Origin: CAYPTI01 sp964413525 [NCBI: uncultured bacterium]
Lineage (GTDB): Bacteria; T1Sed10-126
NCBI GenBank assembly: GCA_964413525.1
Contig: CAYPTI010000005.1
Location: 21,111-34,225 of the forward strand
Direction: 5' to 3'
DNA length: 13,115 nt
Part shown: in pieces, positions 1 through 7,318 of the stretch
Layout of the letters: every line of letters begins with the position of its first letter
How positions within the stretch are numbered: position 1 is the stretch's first letter
Made by a program: the position numbers and the translations under genes
Notes under the pieces: generated by a model
Databases searched by the model: none
The model's input: only the letters and a program-made list of their open reading frames with translations
What the model was told of the DNA's origin: nothing

Positions 1-2
1 GG

Positions 3-347
3 TGGGGAGGATTCGCGATCGCCGCTCACCCGTACCGGTATTTTGATCGGTATGATGAACGGAACGAAGGACTACAGTTGGACGGGGTGGAGATCGCCAG
101 CGGGAACATGCATACGGAGCAAAAGGTTGAACGGGCCCGGCGGCTGGCCGACCGGTGGGACGCGGTTTCCGTGGCCTCAAGCGATGCGCACGCCCGGGAC
201 CCGATCGGTCGGTTCCTGACGGAATTGGAGGAAGAACCGGAGGATGAGGCCGAGTTGATCACGGTGCTTCGGGAGGGACAGACGGAACCGGTGGTAGTCC
301 CCCGTTCGACCGCAACGAAATCGAAGCAGGTTCTCCCGGGACTGTGA
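3..347 (+). CDS. PHP-domain phosphoesterase, C-terminal part (5' end outside window)
   Basis: The frame is open from the first bases of the window and ends at TGA 345-347, so only the last 114 codons are visible. The visible part starts WGGFAIAAHPYRYFD, followed by DGVEIASGNMH and then VSVASSDAHA. The AHP segment and the SDAH segment are the late metal-binding motifs of PHP (polymerase and histidinol phosphatase) family metal-dependent phosphoesterases; the DGVE-(A/V)-x-(S/N)-G-N stretch between them is also typical. The last 45 or so residues are an acidic helical stretch followed by a Ser/Thr/Lys-rich tail and look like a lineage-specific end. PHP proteins of this size class hydrolyse phosphoesters or nucleotides; the substrate cannot be told. 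A TTG at 78 could be mistaken for a start, but the conserved AHP motif lies upstream of it. The following HIT frame is in the same phase directly after the stop. Confidence 0.8.
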   Translation, partial: WGGFAIAAHPYRYFDRYDERNEGLQLDGVEIASGNMHTEQKVERARRLADRWDAVSVASSDAHARDPIGRFLTELEEEPEDEAELITVLREGQTEPVVVPRSTATKSKQVLPGL

Positions 348-401
348 ACCAAAGTTTCAGGCGTTGTTCTCCATTCTGCAGGATGCCGGAGAACCACAAA
401 C

Positions 402-803
402 ATCGGTAGCTCGACCGAGAACGCGGTTGAAGAATGTCCCTTCTGTCAGCGTTCCTCCGCTTCCGAGGATCTGCTTCTCGATCAGCCCGCTCTGGTCGGG
501 TTTTACGACGAGTTTCCCGTCAATGAAGGCCATGCCCTTCTGGTTCCCCGGAAGCATTTGACCTCCGTCGACGAACTGTTCGACCGGTTTGGGCTCTCGT
601 TGGTTCCCGCCCTGCGTGATCTGTGTGAAATTGTCCGGGAAAAACACCGTCCCGATGGGCTCAACATTGGTTTCAACGTCGGGCCGGTGGCCGGCCAGAC
701 CATCGAGCACGTGCACTGCCACGTCATTCCCCGGTACGAGGGCGATGTGGCGGATCCGACCGGAGGCATACGGGGGGTCATTCCTGACCGGCAGTCCTAT
801 TAA
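402..803 (+). CDS. HIT-family (histidine triad) nucleotide-binding protein; start codon uncertain
   Basis: The protein contains the full histidine triad HVHCHVIPR (His103, His105, His107 if numbered from codon 402), preceded by NIGFNVGPVAGQTIEH, and an N-terminal CPFC pair (Cys12, Cys15) common in HIT hydrolases. The segment GHALLVPRKHLTSVDEL is also typical. HIT proteins bind nucleotides and hydrolyse dinucleoside polyphosphates or nucleoside phosphoramidates in the cytoplasm. The length from 402 (133 aa) is normal. No ATG, GTG or TTG lies in frame between the PHP stop (347) and the CPFC motif (435). The only near-cognate start is ATC at 402, which has GGAG at 388-391 ten bases upstream; it is chosen on that basis alone. 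TTG at 558 is too late, since it would remove CPFC. A one-base sequence error downstream of ATG 383, or read-through from the PHP gene, would also explain the frame. The product is confident; the start is not. Confidence 0.75.
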   Translation: MGSSTENAVEECPFCQRSSASEDLLLDQPALVGFYDEFPVNEGHALLVPRKHLTSVDELFDRFGLSLVPALRDLCEIVREKHRPDGLNIGFNVGPVAGQTIEHVHCHVIPRYEGDVADPTGGIRGVIPDRQSY

Positions 804-825
804 CCGGTGAGGCGAGACGAACTGC

Positions 826-854
826 TTGAATCGGGCAGAAAAGTACTGTATCTT
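826..854 (+). promoter_or_regulatory. Putative sigma70-type promoter upstream of the DUF2851 gene
   Basis: TTGAAT at 826-831 and TATCTT at 849-854 are separated by exactly 17 bp. They lie about 60 bp upstream of the DUF2851 start and just after the HIT stop. The region from 845 to 870 is AT-rich against a GC-rich background. Between this promoter and the gene is a strong AAGGAGGAGG (873-882) with no ATG, GTG or TTG at normal spacing, so it appears not to serve a gene. Confidence 0.45.
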
Positions 855-915
855 GTGGTAACAAATTATTGGAAGGAGGAGGCTCGGACCACCCTGACGA
901 AAGGGGTGCTCTGCG

Positions 916-2322
916 ATGGAGCCTCCTCTGAACGTTCTTGCCACGCTGTTGAACCGTCCCAGCTCCGCCCTTACCGAGAAGGAACTGAGCCTTCTCTGGT
1001 CCTATCTCGTTCCCAACTTGGACGGTTTAACCACCCTCGACGGCCGGACTCTCTCGATTTATGACAAGGGAAGGATCGGCAACCCGGAGGGACCCGACGT
1101 TCGGGGAGCCGGGGTGGAACTGGACGGGGTGTGCAGACGGGGGGACGTGGAAATCCATCGACAATCGGCGGACTGGTATCACCACGGACACCATCGTGAT
1201 GAGTCGTACAACGGCACGATCCTCCAGGTGGCCGCCGCTCACGGGGAGTCATCTCAGGTTCGGCGGGCGGATGGTTGCTGGGTTCCCACCCTGGTGCTTC
1301 CAATCGACCGGATCGAGCAGTTGCGACCGGACGATTTTTCCCGGGATCGATCCCTGAACCGCCGGTACCGCTCGGTAAAGCGTCCCTGTTATCAACCGGA
1401 GGTTGATTCCGATTCGCTCGGGGCCGGTCTGGAGCAGGCCGGCGCCGCCTGGTTCGGTTATCGAACCGCTCGGTTTCGGGAGGGCGGACCGGGGACGCTG
1501 TTTCGAGAACTGTGCGGTTCCCTCGGATATACGCGGAATCACACCGCGTTTGATCGTCTGGCCCGGCGCCTCCGGCCGGAGGACTTTCAGGCCCGGATCC
1601 GGTCCGCACGACCCAGGGAAATGGAGGCCGGTTTGCTGGGCCTTGGAGGCTGGCTTGGGAGATCCGAAGAGCAAGCCCCCCATCCCGAAGAGGATGAATG
1701 GCGGAGTCTATGGAAGGAACAATTTCCCGCCTGGTGTCGGTTTGCGGTGGACAGAACAAGCTGGAAACGGTCCGGAGTGCGCCCGCAGGCCTTTCCGATC
1801 CGCCGGTGGATTTCCTTCGGGTACCTGACCCGACGGCTGCCGGCGGAGACCTGGGGTTCCTTCGTCCGAACGGACGTGGCGGATTGGATACGGACGGGTA
1901 CGTTTCGCTCCCGCTGGATCCGGTGGGTGGAGGACCACGGCCGGCCGCCCGACACCTCCTACTGGCGGCACCATTACACCCTGACGGACGACCCCAAGAC
2001 TACCGTTCCCCGGTCGCTGGGGCAGGGGTGGGCGGATGCCGTCGCGGTGAACGTCCTGTTGCCCTACCTGTCCTCGACGGGGTTGGTTGAACAGGGCACG
2101 TTGAATTCACTGCGCTCCTACCCGGCCACGATGGAGAACCGCCGCCTGCGACGGCTGCGGGAACAATTCGGCCACCCGGACCTCCCCTTGACCAGCGTCC
2201 TCCAGCAGCAGGGTGGGGTTTTTCTGTACAAGCGTGGCTGCCGCGAGGGGGCCTGTGAGGGATGTCCGTTGAACCGGAGGGGAGAACACGAACAGCGAAG
2301 TCTGTTTCCCCGAAGTCGATGA
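916..2322 (+). CDS. DUF2851 family protein
   Basis: The 468-aa protein matches the DUF2851 pattern. NPEGPD is at residues 56-61, and GDVEIH and DWYHHGHHRD lie within 76-95, followed by ESYNGTILQVA. The C-terminus has a cysteine cluster GCREGACEGCPL, also seen in this family, and a basic tail. The length is normal for the family. The function is unknown. The arrangement of Asp61 and Glu79-x-His81 is loosely like a nuclease active site, which is only an idea. The ATG at 916 is supported by AAGGGG at 901-906, nine bases upstream, and by an in-frame stop shortly upstream (895). It is the only gene between its promoter and the sucD promoter, so it is probably a single transcription unit. There is no sign of frameshift or truncation. 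Confidence 0.85.
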   Translation: MEPPLNVLATLLNRPSSALTEKELSLLWSYLVPNLDGLTTLDGRTLSIYDKGRIGNPEGPDVRGAGVELDGVCRRGDVEIHRQSADWYHHGHHRDESYNGTILQVAAAHGESSQVRRADGCWVPTLVLPIDRIEQLRPDDFSRDRSLNRRYRSVKRPCYQPEVDSDSLGAGLEQAGAAWFGYRTARFREGGPGTLFRELCGSLGYTRNHTAFDRLARRLRPEDFQARIRSARPREMEAGLLGLGGWLGRSEEQAPHPEEDEWRSLWKEQFPAWCRFAVDRTSWKRSGVRPQAFPIRRWISFGYLTRRLPAETWGSFVRTDVADWIRTGTFRSRWIRWVEDHGRPPDTSYWRHHYTLTDDPKTTVPRSLGQGWADAVAVNVLLPYLSSTGLVEQGTLNSLRSYPATMENRRLRRLREQFGHPDLPLTSVLQQQGGVFLYKRGCREGACEGCPLNRRGEHEQRSLFPRSR

Positions 2323-2401
2323 GTCCGGAGGACCGTGTTCGGGACAGGGGTTGAGAGCGTGAATCGAGCCGACTGCGGGGCGTACACGAGGGTTCGTTCG
2401 T

Positions 2402-2429
2402 TTCGTCAGGCAGGAATGTGGGCTATACT
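2402..2429 (+). promoter_or_regulatory. Putative promoter for sucD
   Basis: TATACT at 2424-2429 is a good -10 hexamer placed 43 bp before the sucD ATG. The -35 is weak: TTCGTC at 2402-2407, with a 16-bp spacer. No terminator-like hairpin with a T run is seen in the 150 bp after the DUF2851 stop. Confidence 0.35.
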
Positions 2430-2472
2430 GATGGGCTTCATTTGATCATCTCATTCCGGGAGCGTACCGATC

Positions 2473-3339
2473 ATGTCAATCCTGCTCGACGAGAACACTC
2501 GCGTTATCGTACAGGGAATTACCGGACGGGAGGGCGATTTTCACAGCGAACGGATGCTGGACTACGGTACCCGGATCGTCGGAGGAGTGACCCCCGGCAA
2601 GGCCGGGGAGGAGGTTCACGGCGTGCCGGTGTTCAATACCGTGAAACAGGCCGTCGAGGAGACCGGAGCCGAAAGCAGCATCATTTACGTTCCACCCCCC
2701 TTTGCCGCCGACGCCATTCAGGAAGCGGCCGAGGGGGGCATTGAAACCGTTATCTGCATTACGGAGGGGATCCCCGTCAACGACATGATTCAGGTCCGAC
2801 AGGTCCTGGGTGAGACGGGAGTCCGGTTGATCGGGCCGAACTGTCCGGGCGTTATTTCACCCGGGAAAGCGAAAATCGGGATCATGCCGGGCCGGATCCA
2901 CGAGGAGGGTACCGTCGGGGTGATTTCAAGGAGCGGGACCCTGACCTACGAGATTGTTAATGAACTGACGGGGGCCGGCGTGGGTCAATCCACCTGTGTC
3001 GGGGTCGGCGGCGATCCGATCATCGGGTCTCCGTTCCGGTCCCTGCTTCCCCTGTACGAAGAAGATCCGGAGACCGACGCGGTCGTCCTCGTGGGCGAGA
3101 TCGGCGGGTCCGCCGAACAGGAGGCCGCGGAGTACTTCGCCGAGAAGATGAAGACCCCCGTGGTGGCCTTTATGGCGGGTCGCTCGGCCCCCGAAGGGAA
3201 ACGAATGGGACACGCCGGAGCGATCATCAGTGGCGAACAGGGCACCGCGGAAGCCAAGATCGAAGCCTTTAACGAGGTCGGGATCCCGGTGGCGGATTAC
3301 CCCAGCGAGGTTCCCGGTCTGGTGCGGGAGGTCGCGTAA
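2473..3339 (+). CDS. sucD: Succinyl-CoA ligase (ADP/GDP-forming) alpha subunit
   Basis: This 288-aa protein is full length and standard for SucD. It makes succinate and ATP or GTP from succinyl-CoA in the TCA cycle together with a beta subunit. The N-terminal CoA-binding Rossmann domain has [12 protein letters not shown] (13-24). The central part has [11 protein letters not shown] (120-130) and [11 protein letters not shown] (152-162). The ligase domain has [16 protein letters not shown] and RMGHAGAI, whose His247 corresponds to the phosphorylated histidine (His246 in E. coli). The ATG is preceded by GGGAG near 2458. The usual upstream neighbour sucC is missing: a DUF2851 gene stands there instead, so the beta subunit must be encoded elsewhere. 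A gene of unknown function follows after 7 bp and is probably co-transcribed. Confidence 0.95.
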   Translation: MSILLDENTRVIVQGITGREGDFHSERMLDYGTRIVGGVTPGKAGEEVHGVPVFNTVKQAVEETGAESSIIYVPPPFAADAIQEAAEGGIETVICITEGIPVNDMIQVRQVLGETGVRLIGPNCPGVISPGKAKIGIMPGRIHEEGTVGVISRSGTLTYEIVNELTGAGVGQSTCVGVGGDPIIGSPFRSLLPLYEEDPETDAVVLVGEIGGSAEQEAAEYFAEKMKTPVVAFMAGRSAPEGKRMGHAGAIISGEQGTAEAKIEAFNEVGIPVADYPSEVPGLVREVA

Positions 3340-3346
3340 CGACCCC

Positions 3347-3874
3347 ATGAGCGACTTAACCGTCGATCGGGGAAACCTCCGGGAACAACCCCTTTCGCCC
3401 GAGGAGAAGCGGGTGCTTTCGGGGTACTTCCAGCTAGAAGGGCAGCGCCAGTTTCAGAACTACCGGACCCTTGTCCGGTTCCATTCCGGGGGATCGGCCG
3501 GGTTGTTCGAGTGGCTTCAGGCCCCAAAGCAGCTCGTGGAGGAACTGGACGAGAAACGGATGACGCTGGAGCTCTCCCAGCGGGATCACTGGATCGATCT
3601 GATCCAGTCCATCCACCAGCAATTCTACCGGGACCGCCCGGCCCCGGCGGAAATCCAGATGTGGACGCTTCTCTGTCTGGAGAAACACACCCTGGTTCAG
3701 ATCGAGACCGGACGGGACGAATTCAAGCAATACCTCGGGTTCTTTCAGGAACGTCAGCTTCCCCTGATCCAGCAGCTCGGAGAAACTCGGGTTCAGTCCC
3801 TCACCACCGACGTGAAGCTTTTTTACGATTTGCTGGATCTGGAGGGCCTCGACCGCCGGCTGTTTCTGGTATAA
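3347..3874 (+). CDS. Hypothetical helical protein, co-transcribed with sucD
   Basis: The 175-aa protein is not recognised. The ATG at 3347 lies 7 bp after the sucD stop; the frame continues open upstream into sucD, but ATG 3347 is the natural start, with GGGAGG at 3326-3331 somewhat far upstream (15 nt). The sequence has no signal peptide, no membrane helix and no cysteine cluster. It is rich in Leu, Gln, Glu and Arg and appears all-helical: segments such as PEEKRVLSGYFQLEGQRQFQ, PKQLVEELDEKRMTLELSQR and VQSLTTDVKLFYDLLDLEGL are amphipathic. The spacing suggests transcriptional and perhaps translational coupling to sucD, but a role with succinyl-CoA ligase is only inferred from position. Confidence 0.7.
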   Translation: MSDLTVDRGNLREQPLSPEEKRVLSGYFQLEGQRQFQNYRTLVRFHSGGSAGLFEWLQAPKQLVEELDEKRMTLELSQRDHWIDLIQSIHQQFYRDRPAPAEIQMWTLLCLEKHTLVQIETGRDEFKQYLGFFQERQLPLIQQLGETRVQSLTTDVKLFYDLLDLEGLDRRLFLV

Positions 3875-3976
3875 ACAATCGGACTGTCGATCTCGGGCCG
3901 GTGGAATTAACGCCGTTCGGAGGTCGATTTCGCATGATTCTCGGGAGACCCCTGTGAAGACCTGCGAGGGCTTCCG

Positions 3977-4678
3977 TTGAACTCCTTCCCCGACCTCAAG
4001 GACCTCGAGGCCGTCCTCGTCGATCTCGGCGGCACCCTGATCCTTCCCGAGCCGTCCGTCGCCGAACAGTACCGGGAAACCGCCGCTGACATGTTGGACA
4101 ACCTTCCTTCTCGTGAAGCAATCCGGCAACGATTTCACCGGGCCTTCCGCTCCGTCCCCGCCGTTTCCGGTCGAACCCGATACGGTACGACCGAGGTTCA
4201 CGGGCTCAATTTCTGGTTTGGAATCGTGTCGATGGTTTTTCCTTCGTCTCCTCCGGCCCGGCGCCGGGACTTGACCGATCGTCTGTTCGAACGGTTCCGT
4301 TCTCCCGCCCGCTGGCGGGTGATTCAGCCGGCGCCGGCGGTTCTGGAAGACTTCAGGGACCGGGGGATTCGGACGGGACTGGTCAGCAACTGGGACGTTC
4401 GCTGCCGGGTCCTCGTGGAAGCCCTCGGGCTGGAGCCGTTGTTTGATGAACTGATTATTTCCAGCGAACTGGGGGTCGATAAACCGGATCCTCGAATCTT
4501 CCGGTCGGCTCTGGAGAGGCTTCAGGCCAGGCCGGATCGAGCGCTGATGGTGGGGGACAGCCGGCGAACCGATCTGCGACCGGCCGAGGATCTCGGGATG
4601 CGAAGCGTTCCGGTCGGGGAACCGCCGGAGGAGACGTGGGAAGGACTGTACGGGGAAGTGTCGGAGCAAACGGGGTGA
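3977..4678 (+). CDS. HAD-superfamily hydrolase, REG-2/HDHD3-like
   Basis: The 233-aa protein has all four HAD motifs. Motif I is VLVDLGGTL, with nucleophile Asp16. Motif II is GLVSNWD (Ser137). Motif III is the lysine in LGVDKPDPRIF (Lys169). Motif IV is MVGDSRRTD (Asp194, Asp199). A helical cap lies between motifs I and II (about 25-115), with FWF near 79-81. In motif I the second aspartate of the usual DxDGT is glycine (Gly18). The same change, together with SNWD, is seen in the REG-2/HDHD3-like HAD group, so it fits the family rather than being decay, but it makes ordinary phosphatase chemistry uncertain. The start is TTG 3977 with GAGGG at 3966-3970 six bases upstream; no ATG fits. The gene converges on sdhB with only 25 bp between the stops. 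Confidence 0.88.
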   Translation: MNSFPDLKDLEAVLVDLGGTLILPEPSVAEQYRETAADMLDNLPSREAIRQRFHRAFRSVPAVSGRTRYGTTEVHGLNFWFGIVSMVFPSSPPARRRDLTDRLFERFRSPARWRVIQPAPAVLEDFRDRGIRTGLVSNWDVRCRVLVEALGLEPLFDELIISSELGVDKPDPRIFRSALERLQARPDRALMVGDSRRTDLRPAEDLGMRSVPVGEPPEETWEGLYGEVSEQTG

Positions 4679-4703
4679 GCCGGCAAGGCAGTCCTCGGCT
4701 TCA

Positions 4704-5420
4704 CTACAGTTCTCGGTCCGTCACCGCTTTCTTCAGTTCGCTGATGTGCCAGGTGATGTTGATGTCCTTGGGACAGGCCTCCACGCAGTTGAAGATGGTG
4801 TGACAGCGCCAGATGCCGTCGTTTACGTCCAGGGCGTCGAGCCGTTCGTCGGCTCCCTCGTCCCGGCTGTCAAACGTATACCGGAAGGCTTTGACCATGG
4901 CGGCCGGGCCGACGTAGTCGGGGTTGTTCCAGCTGGACGGACAGGAGGACGTGCAGGCGCCGCACTGGATGCAGGTGGTGGACTCCTCGATCAGCTGTTG
5001 CTGTTCCGGGTCCTGCTTGCGTTCCCGTTCCGGCATCCGGCCCTCGTTGATCATGAAGGGTTTGATCGAACGATTCTTCTGTTCGAAGGACTCCATGTCC
5101 ACGACCAGGTCCTTGATGGTGTCCATCGCCGGAAGGGGACGGAGGGAGACCTCGTCCGGAAACCCGAGGTCGTTGAGCAGGGTCTGGCAGGCCAGCCGGT
5201 TCTGGCCGTTGATCACCATGGCGTCCGATCCGCAGACCCCGTGGGCACAGCTCTTCCGGTAGGCCAGGGTTCCGTCCTGTTCGGCTCGAATCGTTTCCAG
5301 CCCGTCCAGAACCCGGTCCTTGGGGGAACATTCCACCGTGTACTCGTCCCAGTAGGGTTCGTTGCCGTTGTCGGGATCCTTCCGATGAATTCGAAACAGA
5401 ATGTCCTTGGATTCAGGCAT
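4704..5420 (-). CDS. sdhB: Succinate dehydrogenase iron-sulfur subunit
   Basis: The 238-aa subunit carries the three iron-sulfur clusters that pass electrons from the flavoprotein to quinone. The [2Fe-2S] site is SCAHGVCGSD plus NRLAC (Cys58, Cys63, Asp66, Cys78); Asp at the third position is also found in E. coli. The [4Fe-4S] and [3Fe-4S] ligands are in CIQCGACTSSCP (150-161) and CHTIFNCVEACPK (206-218). The start is ATG at 5420, with GGGAGGAA about nine bases upstream; a longer in-frame version from TTG 5480 adds 20 unconserved residues and lacks such a site. It is the last gene of the sdhCDAB operon. A 137-bp gap separates it from sdhA, longer than the other gaps in the operon; it holds the GC-rich palindrome CCGGCCGG but no clear promoter. 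Confidence 0.96.
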   Translation of the reverse strand: MPESKDILFRIHRKDPDNGNEPYWDEYTVECSPKDRVLDGLETIRAEQDGTLAYRKSCAHGVCGSDAMVINGQNRLACQTLLNDLGFPDEVSLRPLPAMDTIKDLVVDMESFEQKNRSIKPFMINEGRMPERERKQDPEQQQLIEESTTCIQCGACTSSCPSSWNNPDYVGPAAMVKAFRYTFDSRDEGADERLDALDVNDGIWRCHTIFNCVEACPKDINITWHISELKKAVTDREL

Positions 5421-5557
5421 GAAAACCGTTCCTCCCGGAAGGGATCGTAAAAGGATCGCGTTCAGCCGGCGCGGGTTCAAGCGATCGGCCGGCCGGAAAG
5501 CCGTTCAATTTGGGTGTTTTCACCGCCGGAACAAATCGTCTTGCTCCGGGGGGTTGG

Positions 5558-7297
5558 TTAATAGGTTCGCTCCTTCGGTTCGAACCGGGTGACGTTAACC
5601 GACTTGTACCGGAGGACGATCTCGTCGCCCTCCCGAAAGGCCAGCGTATGTTTGAGCCAGTTCTCGTCGTCCCGTTCCTCGTGATCGGGCCGGGAATGAG
5701 CTCCGCGACTCTCGGTGCGGGCCCGGGCCCCGACCGTCACGGCTTCGGCCACGTTGAGCAGGTGACCCAGTTCCACCGCGTCCATCACGTCGTAGTTGAA
5801 GGTCTGACCGCTGTCGTCGATCGATACGTCTTTGTACCGTTCCTGCAGTTCATGAATGGTATCAAGCGCGGCCGACATTTTCTCGTCCGTCCTATAGACC
5901 CCGACGTTGTCCATCATTTCATCCTGGAGTTCGCCGCGCAGGTCCCCGACCGATTCGCTCCCGTCCCGGGTTCGCAGGTCGTCGAGCCGGTCCTCCCACC
6001 GGGAGAGGTGCTCGGGATCCAGTTCGGTATCCGAAGCTTCGGGGACGTACTCGGCCATGGAGAGCCCCGTTTCCCGGCCCATCACGACCAGTTCGACCAG
6101 GGCGTTGGTTCCCAGACGGTTGGCCCCGTGGATCGACACGCAGGCGGCCTCGCCGGCGGCGAAAAACCCTTCCTGCCAGGTTGATTGATCGTCCTTCACC
6201 ACCCGACCTCCCTTGTCCGTCGGGATGCCCCCCATCGAGTAATGGCAGGTGGGCTGGACCGGAATGGGTTCCTCCTCGGGGTTGACCCCGATGTAGGTCT
6301 CGGCGAAGTGGGCGATGTCCGGAAGCTTGCCCCGCAGGACCTCTTCGCCCAGGTGGGTGAGGTCGAGGTGAACGTAGTCCTCGCCCTCCACCCCGCGGCC
6401 CTCCTTGACTTCGGTGTAGATGGCCTGGGAAACCATGTCCCGGGGAGCCAGATCCTTGACGGAGGGGGCGTAGCGTTCCATGAACCGTTCCCCCTCGCTG
6501 TTGCGGAGGATTCCGCCCTCCCCGCGGGCGGCCTCCGACATCAGGATGCCAAGTTTGAACAGACCGGTGGGGTGGAACTGAACGAACTCCATGTCCTCCA
6601 GGGGAACCCCCGCATTCAGGGCCATGCTGTAGCCGTCGCCGGTGCTGGTGAGGGCGTTGGAGGTCACCCGGTACACCTGGCCGAATCCGCCGGTGGCGAA
6701 CATGGTGGCTCGGGCTTCGAAGCCGTGAACGGTTCCGTCGGCCAGATTGTACGCCACCACCCCGTGGGTGCGGTCCCCCTCCGTGATCAGGTCCACCACG
6801 TGGAATTCCGTGTAGAAGGTGATGTCGTTTTTGATGCACTGGTCGTACAGGGTGTGCAGGATCATGTGACCGGTGCGGTCGGCCGCGTAACAGGACCGCT
6901 TGACCGGTTCCTCGCCGAAGTTCGAGGTGTGGCCGCCGAACCGGCGCTGGGCGATCAGCCCCTCCTCGGTGCGGGAGAACGGAACCCCGAGGTGTTCGAG
7001 CTCGATCACCGCTTCGGGCGCTTTCTTGCACATCAGTTCGATGGCGTCCTGGTCCCCCAGGTAGTCGCTCCCCTTGACCGTGTCGTACATGTGCCACTCC
7101 CAGCTGTCCTCTTCCTCGTTGGAGAGCGAGGCACCGATCCCGCCCTGGGCGGCGCAGGTGTGGCTGCGGGTGGGGAAGAGCTTGGTCACCACGGCGACGT
7201 CGGCGTCGCTTTCCAGGGTGGCGGTGAGGGCGGCCTGCAATCCGGCTCCACCCGAGCCGACAATTACGATATCATGATTATGAATACGTCTGGGCAT
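5558..7297 (-). CDS. sdhA: Succinate dehydrogenase flavoprotein subunit
   Basis: The 579-aa subunit oxidises succinate to fumarate with covalently bound FAD. The dinucleotide-binding motif is [15 protein letters not shown] (10-24). The FAD attachment histidine is His46 in [11 protein letters not shown]. Active-site residues visible are HPTG (242-245), Arg286 in APRDMVS (the proton-relay arginine), His352 in PTCHYSMGG and Arg394 in [10 protein letters not shown]. The C-terminal [11 protein letters not shown] is typical. The length is normal and the gene is intact. The ATG at 7297 is preceded by GGAGGAAG five to eight bases upstream, and the gene starts 21 bp after the sdhD stop, so it is co-transcribed. 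Confidence 0.97.
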   Translation of the reverse strand: MPRRIHNHDIVIVGSGGAGLQAALTATLESDADVAVVTKLFPTRSHTCAAQGGIGASLSNEEEDSWEWHMYDTVKGSDYLGDQDAIELMCKKAPEAVIELEHLGVPFSRTEEGLIAQRRFGGHTSNFGEEPVKRSCYAADRTGHMILHTLYDQCIKNDITFYTEFHVVDLITEGDRTHGVVAYNLADGTVHGFEARATMFATGGFGQVYRVTSNALTSTGDGYSMALNAGVPLEDMEFVQFHPTGLFKLGILMSEAARGEGGILRNSEGERFMERYAPSVKDLAPRDMVSQAIYTEVKEGRGVEGEDYVHLDLTHLGEEVLRGKLPDIAHFAETYIGVNPEEEPIPVQPTCHYSMGGIPTDKGGRVVKDDQSTWQEGFFAAGEAACVSIHGANRLGTNALVELVVMGRETGLSMAEYVPEASDTELDPEHLSRWEDRLDDLRTRDGSESVGDLRGELQDEMMDNVGVYRTDEKMSAALDTIHELQERYKDVSIDDSGQTFNYDVMDAVELGHLLNVAEAVTVGARARTESRGAHSRPDHEERDDENWLKHTLAFREGDEIVLRYKSVNVTRFEPKERTY

Positions 7298-7318
7298 GGT
7301 CTTCCTCCGTAGGTTGGA

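Noticed and set aside
357-944. A 195-codon minus-strand frame opposite the HIT gene
   Set aside because: It is antisense to a clear HIT domain with its histidine triad and shows no recognisable protein features.
971-1759. Long minus-strand frame opposite DUF2851
   Set aside because: Its composition is extremely Arg/Pro-rich, as expected for a shadow of GC-rich coding DNA, and the plus-strand protein matches a known family.
3434-4669. A 411-codon minus-strand frame covering the unknown gene and the HAD gene
   Set aside because: It runs antisense to the complete HAD motifs, spans two plus-strand genes and is Arg/Pro/Gly-biased; it is a shadow.
4679-4703. Terminator between the HAD gene and sdhB
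   Set aside because: Only 25 bp lie between the stops, with at most a 5-bp stem (AGCCG/CGGCT) and no T run.
6185-7312. A 375-codon plus-strand frame across sdhA
   Set aside because: It is the antisense of conserved SdhA motifs and Val/Gly/His-rich, with no domain pattern.
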